Assembly: GCA_021186555.1 (NCBI GenBank)
Contig: JAJKFL010000042.1
Location: 23,931,521-23,995,520 of the forward strand
Origin: Reticulitermes speratus
Lineage: Eukaryota > Arthropoda > Insecta > Blattodea > Rhinotermitidae
Direction of reading: 5' to 3'
DNA length: 64,000 nt
Shown: positions 58,369 through 64,000 of the stretch, in pieces
Position numbering within the stretch: the first letter of the stretch is position 1
Layout: the number at the start of each line of letters is the position of its first letter
Program-made: the position numbers and the translations under genes
Notes under the pieces: model-generated
What the model was told of the DNA's origin: nothing
What the model saw: the letters and a program-made list of their open reading frames with translations, nothing else
The model's database searches: none

Positions 58369-60510
58369 GAGTCAGTACTAGAACATAACACCAAGATAAT
58401 AATGTCCAACCGCTATGAAATTAATCAATCTTTATAATTATGTGAAAATTTATTCAAGTGGTAAGTCCCAAGATTTCAATTGTATTTTATATTATTTTAC
58501 ATTTTATGACAGGCACATTGTAGTTTGGAATTTTGATATGCTATGTTTGAAGAAGGCATAAATGATTGAAATATGTAGCGAAATTATGTGCATATTCTAA
58601 CATGAACATCAGTCAATAAGAGTTTACTGGGAAGGAACGCTTAAATTCATTATTCAAAACCTTACATTCGCTGAAACAGTCGAGAAATTCAACACCTTTA
58701 AAAAACACTAAGCTTAAGAAGAAGAAAAAGTAAGAAGGAAGTGAGACAAATAAAGAACATAAACGAGAAAGGAAGAAATTAGAGAAAGACAAAATAAAGA
58801 AGAGACAAGAGTACATTCATGCATGCATTAGGTGACTCAACTATGGTAACGTTTATAGTCTACATTTTCAGCTCCCTATTACAACATTCACAAGCATAAA
58901 AGGAAGGAGGAATATCATGTTTGTACATAGGATATTATAACAACTACTTTGATATTATTGTTATAAAGGAGGAAAGAGAGTTCTTGACATTTAAGAAACT
59001 CGTGTCTCTTTGCGGGCTGGAGAGCAAGCAACATGACGCGTGCGGCGAGCATCGCTTGTTTACAATTGCTGCCTCCTTCAAACTCTAGCGTAATCATGCA
59101 ACTGCAGAAGGGAAGGAAAATATGCAGTTATTTGATCAGCTGTCTGACGTTCATTTCAGTAGCTGTGTGTACAAATTATATTCCCATTATTTTACGTGGA
59201 CTAACACACACCTCAGAGGTAGACAATTATATACATATATAAATATACTGTGTGTATAAATTAATAGGAACTGTGAACAATTTATTTCATTTTCCATATT
59301 TTAAAATGTGTTCCGCACTTTAAACACGACATGTTCTTTCTCTGTTTCACCAACTTCAGTTAACAGGTTGTCTAGTCACCTTTAAACCTTAGAAGCGTTC
59401 ATGCACCAGTGAAAAGAATGCGACCGTCTGTCTGGAAACACGATTTTTCGTCATAACGAACAGATAAAATTTAAACCCTTTTCGGTCCTTTGGATAATGC
59501 TATTAAATATGATTGGAAATGCGGCAAGAAACTATAGAAAATGTGTAATTTAGACTGGATATAGACCTATCAAGAGACGAAACGTTCTTATCCATTGAGA
59601 ATGTGTTTTACTGAATTAATGGGACAACTGACTTAGGAAACGCAGTGATAATAAAGCATAATTCATCGCAATAAACACCGACGAAATGTAAGAAATAAAT
59701 GGCACCTTGGCGAGAGAAGTGACACAAGGCAAAATATAATTTTTGCAAGAAATGAAGAAGAAAAATGGAAAGAGATAATAGCTTCAATTTTACAAAACAC
59801 AGCAGCAAATTTGTGCATGCAATATTTCCTTACAAAATTAAAGGAATTAGAAAAAGCTTGAGGACGTAAAAACTATAAAAACTTGTAGAATGGAGAGCGT
59901 ATTGCATCTGAGCCAGTCTTTTAATTGTTTATTTTTTCTGTTATAAAAAGCCGGTGTTTATGCAGTGGTGTTAGTTGTACGTTTAGGCTGCAGTCGCTTC
60001 TGCACAGCTTCCTTCAGCTTCAGGTTGCATTTGTTCTGTTGCCAATTTCCTATTAATTTGGTAGAAGAATTAATGACTGAAAATAACAAAGGAACGGAGT
60101 CACAAGTCGAGATCAAATTGTCGAAGAGTATAATTTCTTAAAACATAAAGTTAAGTACCTTATCAGCAAAACTGTCGCAACTCCAAATACCACTGAGCTA
60201 AGTGACGTAACGTATTACGAATGTTGAAATATCAGCCACAGATATGACACATTTCTAAGTACGTACACACAAGAGTAAAAGGCACAACTAAGAAAGTAAC
60301 TTACTTTTCAATACAAAAAAGCGATATTAACCACAAACGAGAGTTTTTCGCGGTAACCAACAGATTCAACAGCAGCCTGTATCCTGCGGAGCACAGCACT
60401 TGCACCAATACACGCACATCACACACCTTGCTAGACCTTGTTACATTTTAAGACCACTGGACGCGCCTGCAGCAGGTTATGTTTCTCAGATTGAAAGCCG
60501 CTACTTCCAT
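58369..60510. other. Unannotated stretch
   Basis: A very weak site of the hairpin family (TTTGAAGAAGGCAT...ATTGAAATATG) at 58547-58577 and a purine-rich patch at 58700-58815. No gene is seen. Confidence 0.4.
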
Positions 60511-60667
60511 ATCTCTGTCTATCTGCCTATCTATTCACCTATCTATCTATCCATCCATCCATCCATCCATCCACCAATCCGTCTGTACGTCTGTCCGTCC
60601 GTCCTTCCATGCGTGCATCCACCCATCCATACATCACGCAATTAGTCCATCCATCCACCCATCCATC

Positions 60668-60701
<34 letters not shown>

Positions 60702-60720
60702 ATATCTATCTATCTATCTA

Positions 60721-60755
<35 letters not shown>

Positions 60756-60866
60756 GTCTGTCTCTCTGTTTTTCTGTCTATCTAACTGTCTGTCTGTCTA
60801 TCTATCTATTTATCTATCCATCATCTCTTCATCTATCCGCCATCTATCATCTATCTATCTGTCTGT
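60511..60866 (+). repeat. Tetranucleotide array (TCTA/TCCA/TCTG)n
   Basis: Blocks of CTAT, CCAT, CTGT and TCCG units over more than 350 bases. Being period 4, it keeps a 131-codon low-complexity frame open ([12 protein letters not shown]), which is not a gene. Confidence 0.97.
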
Positions 60867-61271
60867 GTCGCTGAACACACCAGTATAAATACAAACCGGT
60901 GCCTCTCAGTACATTCAGATTTGTGTTATAGTATTCACACAGCCTTCTATGCACAACCACATAGTAATAAGAGCTTCTAATAAGCTCCTTATTTACCACG
61001 GCAATTCGACCATGGCAGCTCTGTGTGTAAAGTCTAAAACGACATACTTTGAGGTTATAAATTACAATCTTACACACCCTTCATCTACGGGGAAAGAAAA
61101 ATACACAAACCCTTCACAAATATTTGCTCTCATCCTCTCTTGCACATACTGTAAACAAATTGAAGCTCTTTCTCAATGATATTTCCAGCTTAATACATCA
61201 ACAAATTCAAACTTTTTGCCTTTCATTTGTTGGATGGGGTAACACGAAATCTTCATTGAAATCCACGAAAG
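60867..61271. other. No recognisable feature
   Basis: Short frames only. Confidence 0.4.
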
Positions 61272-61283
61272 TACTGGTTATTG

Positions 61284-61584
61284 GGGGGCGCGCGGTGGCG
61301 CAGTTGGTTGAGGCACTACGCTACAAACCGGAACGTCGCGGGTTCGATTCCCGATGGTGTCCTTGGAATTTTTCCTTGACATAATCGTTTCGGTCGCACT
61401 GGGGTCGACTCAGCCTCTAACAGAAATGAGTACCAGGAATATTCCCTGGGGGGTAAAGGCGGCCGGTGCGTAGGGCTGACAACCTTACCACCTTCATGTG
61501 CCGATTGTCTAGAAATCTGGGAGCGTCAACCTCCTGGAACCCTAAGGGTCTGTCCAGGCCTGTAATGGGATTGCTTTACCTTTT
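61284..61584 (+). mobile_element. SINE family C, copy 4, with target-site duplication
   Basis: Starts GGGGGGCGCGCGGTGGCGC; box-B-like GGGTTCGATTCCCG; body GTCGACTCAGCCTCTAACAG, ATGAGTACCAGGAATATTCC, GGCCGGTGCGTAGGGCTGAC; 3' end CTGTAATGGGATTGCTTTAC-like. It is flanked by TACTGGTTATTG (61272-61283) and TACTGGTAATTG (61585-61596), a 12-base duplication with one change. Confidence 0.95.
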
Positions 61585-61596
61585 TACTGGTAATTG

Positions 61597-63061
61597 AAAT
61601 ACGCAACAACTTAGCTCCCTTACATGAAACATTTAGCAAACACCCACCATACCTCACCACACCTCGAACCATATAATTTCTTATTTTGTTTAAAAACGCT
61701 TGTCGCCTAAACTAATAATGTAGAGTGGAACGGAGGTTTTGTTGTGAATAATCAAAAACCATTTGCTATTATCTGTGTGTTTTTACGATGCTGACCATTG
61801 TTAGGTTTATGTAGTGTAAATTAAGTGAAATGGTCTCATACAGTTAGTAAATATCCCATCATTCCGCTTGACACACGGAGCTAAATCATACACAATTTCA
61901 CTCAGAACCTCCTGGCTCTTAGCCAGCAATCTAACTAGGTAAGTTAAACTTAAATGCAGGAGGGAGCGCCATTTAATCAAGATGTTCACTTTAGACTCTA
62001 CGCTTTTCATCCAGGCGGTACCCCGTACAAACGCTGAGTTTAATCGTGATTCTCGCTGCTTTCCTTCATACAAAAGAATCGCCCATACTCCTGCAAGAAT
62101 GAAAAACATGCAATTAAAATAGGTCAAGGAAACCTCTTTCTCATTTGTCATTCATTACCATACTAATATCCCTTTCATCCCCAGAACCTATAATTATTTA
62201 ATTACTGAATAATGCTTTTATTCAAGAATCTAATAAGATATTGGAAAATAGCTTCCCAATTCCTGTTTTATTTAGCAGCACTAGACGGAAATGAAGGGTA
62301 AGCTTTACGCTTTAACACCGAAAAACAACCGAGGTACCCGATGGGCAGGGGGCTTTGTGGGGTTTGCATTTATTTTAGGCGCGATATTCAATAAAAAGTT
62401 TTTATTCCTTGCTGAAAGGTGACCCCCACCATTCTTGCAATCAGCACCTAATTACAACGCTTAAGCAAAACATAGATTATTTTTAAAAGTAAAACTGCCC
62501 GATGGAACTACTCGTTAAAAGGCTGTGTCCGTACATATACTGAATACAAAGAAATCTGTGTGTTTAATTAAACATCAGGCTGCCTCAGTGATACCTTTAG
62601 AAGATTATTCTTGCGTGTTCATGTCAAGTGTTGAGTCAGGATTAGTCGTATATATGTATGACCGTGTAATGTTCGCGTACTTCCTACAATTTGACACCAG
62701 CACATTTTTGTCCACAACCAAAAACCGTAAGATACAGCTTCTTTGCGACCAAAACAGTGTCAGAACCACTCGGCACCATAGTTTACTCACCAACTTCACT
62801 CTAATAGTCCTGGGAGTTAATGACTCATCAGAAAGGTTCAAGCAACCCAAGTTCTGGTCACGACTATTGTTTGGAGAATCCCTGCTCTAGTGACTGACCA
62901 CCTCTCTTGGTTCGGTGTCTAGAACTTTGTAAACTCGAGATCTCAGAAGTTTTACTTTGATATTGATTATAAACGTCGCAACTGCCCTTCCGCTAGCTGC
63001 TCTTGGGCGGCTAATGCCATCAGTAGCTGCACTGGTATATGCACGGTTTTTAATGGTTTTT
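61597..63061. other. No recognisable feature
   Basis: The frames at 61807-62151 (minus) and 62525-62890 (plus) have no recognisable domain. Confidence 0.4.
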
Positions 63062-64000
63062 AAATTGTCTTCATTCATTCGATCAATCATTCATTCATTC
63101 TGTAGTCTGTCTTAAGACAGGTCCGTAGCCTCTTCCAATTCGAGTTCTCCACAGGGTGCGATTTAGCGCTTCATCTTTCAATTTCCAGTATCTTTTCTTT
63201 TCCTTAAGGTCATCCAGTAGCTGCTTACGTCTTCTCCCTCGTCTTCCCGTCATTTCTATGCTTCCTTCTAACTTTTCTTCAATCACATGTTTTAAAAGGC
63301 AGTTTCTACACAAGAAGTGACCAATCCAGTTAGCCTTTCTTATTTTTATTGTTTGTAGGATATTCCTCTCCTCCTTGACTCTGTGTAATACTTCTTCATT
63401 TCTCACACGATCGGTCCAACTGATCTTCTCCATTCTTCTCCAGCACCACATTTCAAAGCTTTCCAGACACTTCTGATCTACTTTCCGAAGTGTCCACGTT
63501 TCAGCACTATACAAAGCTATGCTCCAAATGTAGCACTTTACTAGTTTCTTCCTTATATTTAAGTCCAGATTGCTGGTGAAAAGAGTCTCCTTCTTGTTGA
63601 ATGCTGCTTTTGCCATGGCAATTCTGGATTTAATTTCGCGTGTACACCTTGCATCATTCGTTATCATGCTACCCAAATAATTGAAATATTCCACATTCTC
63701 CAATTGCTTTTGATCTATCATAATTTTTATCGGGGACGGTTGCCTTGAGATTCTCATTACCTTAGTTTTTTCCACTTTCATTTCCATTCCATAGTGTCTT
63801 CCAATTTCAATTATTCTATCAACCATGCCCTATAGCACCTTTTCTTCCCTAGCCAGTAGCACAAGGTCATCTGCATATTTCACAGTGCAAATTACTTGTC
63901 CTCCTATTTTGACGTCTCCAAACCCTTCAAGAGCTTCCTTGGTAAGGTACTCACTGTACTAATTGAACAGAATCAGCGACAAACGGCAACCTTTTCTAAC
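63062..64000 (-). pseudogene. RTE-like LINE reverse transcriptase, partial, runs off the window
   Basis: On the minus strand from the right edge: VRKGCRLSLILFN, stop, YSEYLTKEALEGFGDVK, then KYADDLVLLAREE, with the YADD catalytic box encoded at 63866-63877. A second in-frame stop follows at 63830-63832. The 243-codon frame 63095-63826 continues MVDRIIEIGRHYGMEMKVEK, EYFNYLGSMI, LVKCYIWSIALYSAETWTLR, MWCWRRMEKISWTDRVRNEE, GRRGRRRKQLLDDLKE and RQTTE. Stops at 63830-63832 and 63959-63961 make it a pseudogene, although the C-terminal half is intact. The stop codon TGA falls within a (GAAT)n tail (63062-63096), so there is practically no 3' untranslated region. The upstream endonuclease and palm are outside the window. 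Confidence 0.92.

Noticed and set aside
59935..59990. TATA-box promoter (GTTATAAAAAGCC)
   Set aside because: Single motif in AT-rich sequence with no open frame or initiator context downstream.
60479..60874. 131-codon Ser/Ile/Leu-rich protein
   Set aside because: It is the translation of a TCTA/TCTG/TCCA tetranucleotide array.

Overview
This is a 64-kb piece of a large, AT-rich arthropod genome with no credible host protein-coding gene, no rRNA and no functional tRNA gene. What can be recognised is almost entirely transposable-element debris, tandem repeats and simple sequence. The best guess is a cockroach or termite (Blattodea), perhaps Periplaneta americana. This is inferred from memory of how the tRNA-derived SINEs and the LINE C-terminus (motifs such as LVKCYIWS and GYGPVVRQTTE) look in those genomes; it was not checked by search.

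Layout. At 0.6-9 kb lie a short palindrome, three copies of a tRNA-derived SINE (family A), a decayed Jockey/CR1-like LINE (2104-3505), a foldback element, a mariner transposase relic (5047-5640) and an RTE-like LINE fragment. At 10.5-13.2 kb come a 31-bp minisatellite, dispersed repeat F and a complete non-autonomous hAT element with an 8-bp target-site duplication. At 14.5-19 kb are hammerhead-like palindromes and nested SINE C copies. At 19.9-23.8 kb are dispersed repeat G, a small TIR element and a PIF/Harbinger element that still carries the spliced start of a possible MADF-type accessory gene. From 24 to 42 kb the window is mostly featureless, with scattered SINE pieces. At 41.6-48.6 kb are the largest foldback, two coding-frame-compatible minisatellites (93 bp and 51 bp) and SINE D/E copies with AT-microsatellite tails. 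At 49-64 kb are second copies of repeat F and of the SINE families, a long TCTA/TCTG array and an RTE-like reverse-transcriptase relic with a YADD box that runs off the right edge.

The elements fit together as a parasite community: LINEs supply reverse transcriptase, the SINEs (A, B, C, D/E) depend on such enzymes, and the hAT, Harbinger and mariner remnants are cut-and-paste elements that can no longer move themselves. The most unusual signal is a set of about a dozen short sites, on both strands, with CTGANGA, then a hairpin, then GAAAC. Several occur as inverted pairs or in long near-perfect palindromes. They resemble the hammerhead-ribozyme core known from Penelope-like elements and retrozymes, but carry one extra base next to stem II.
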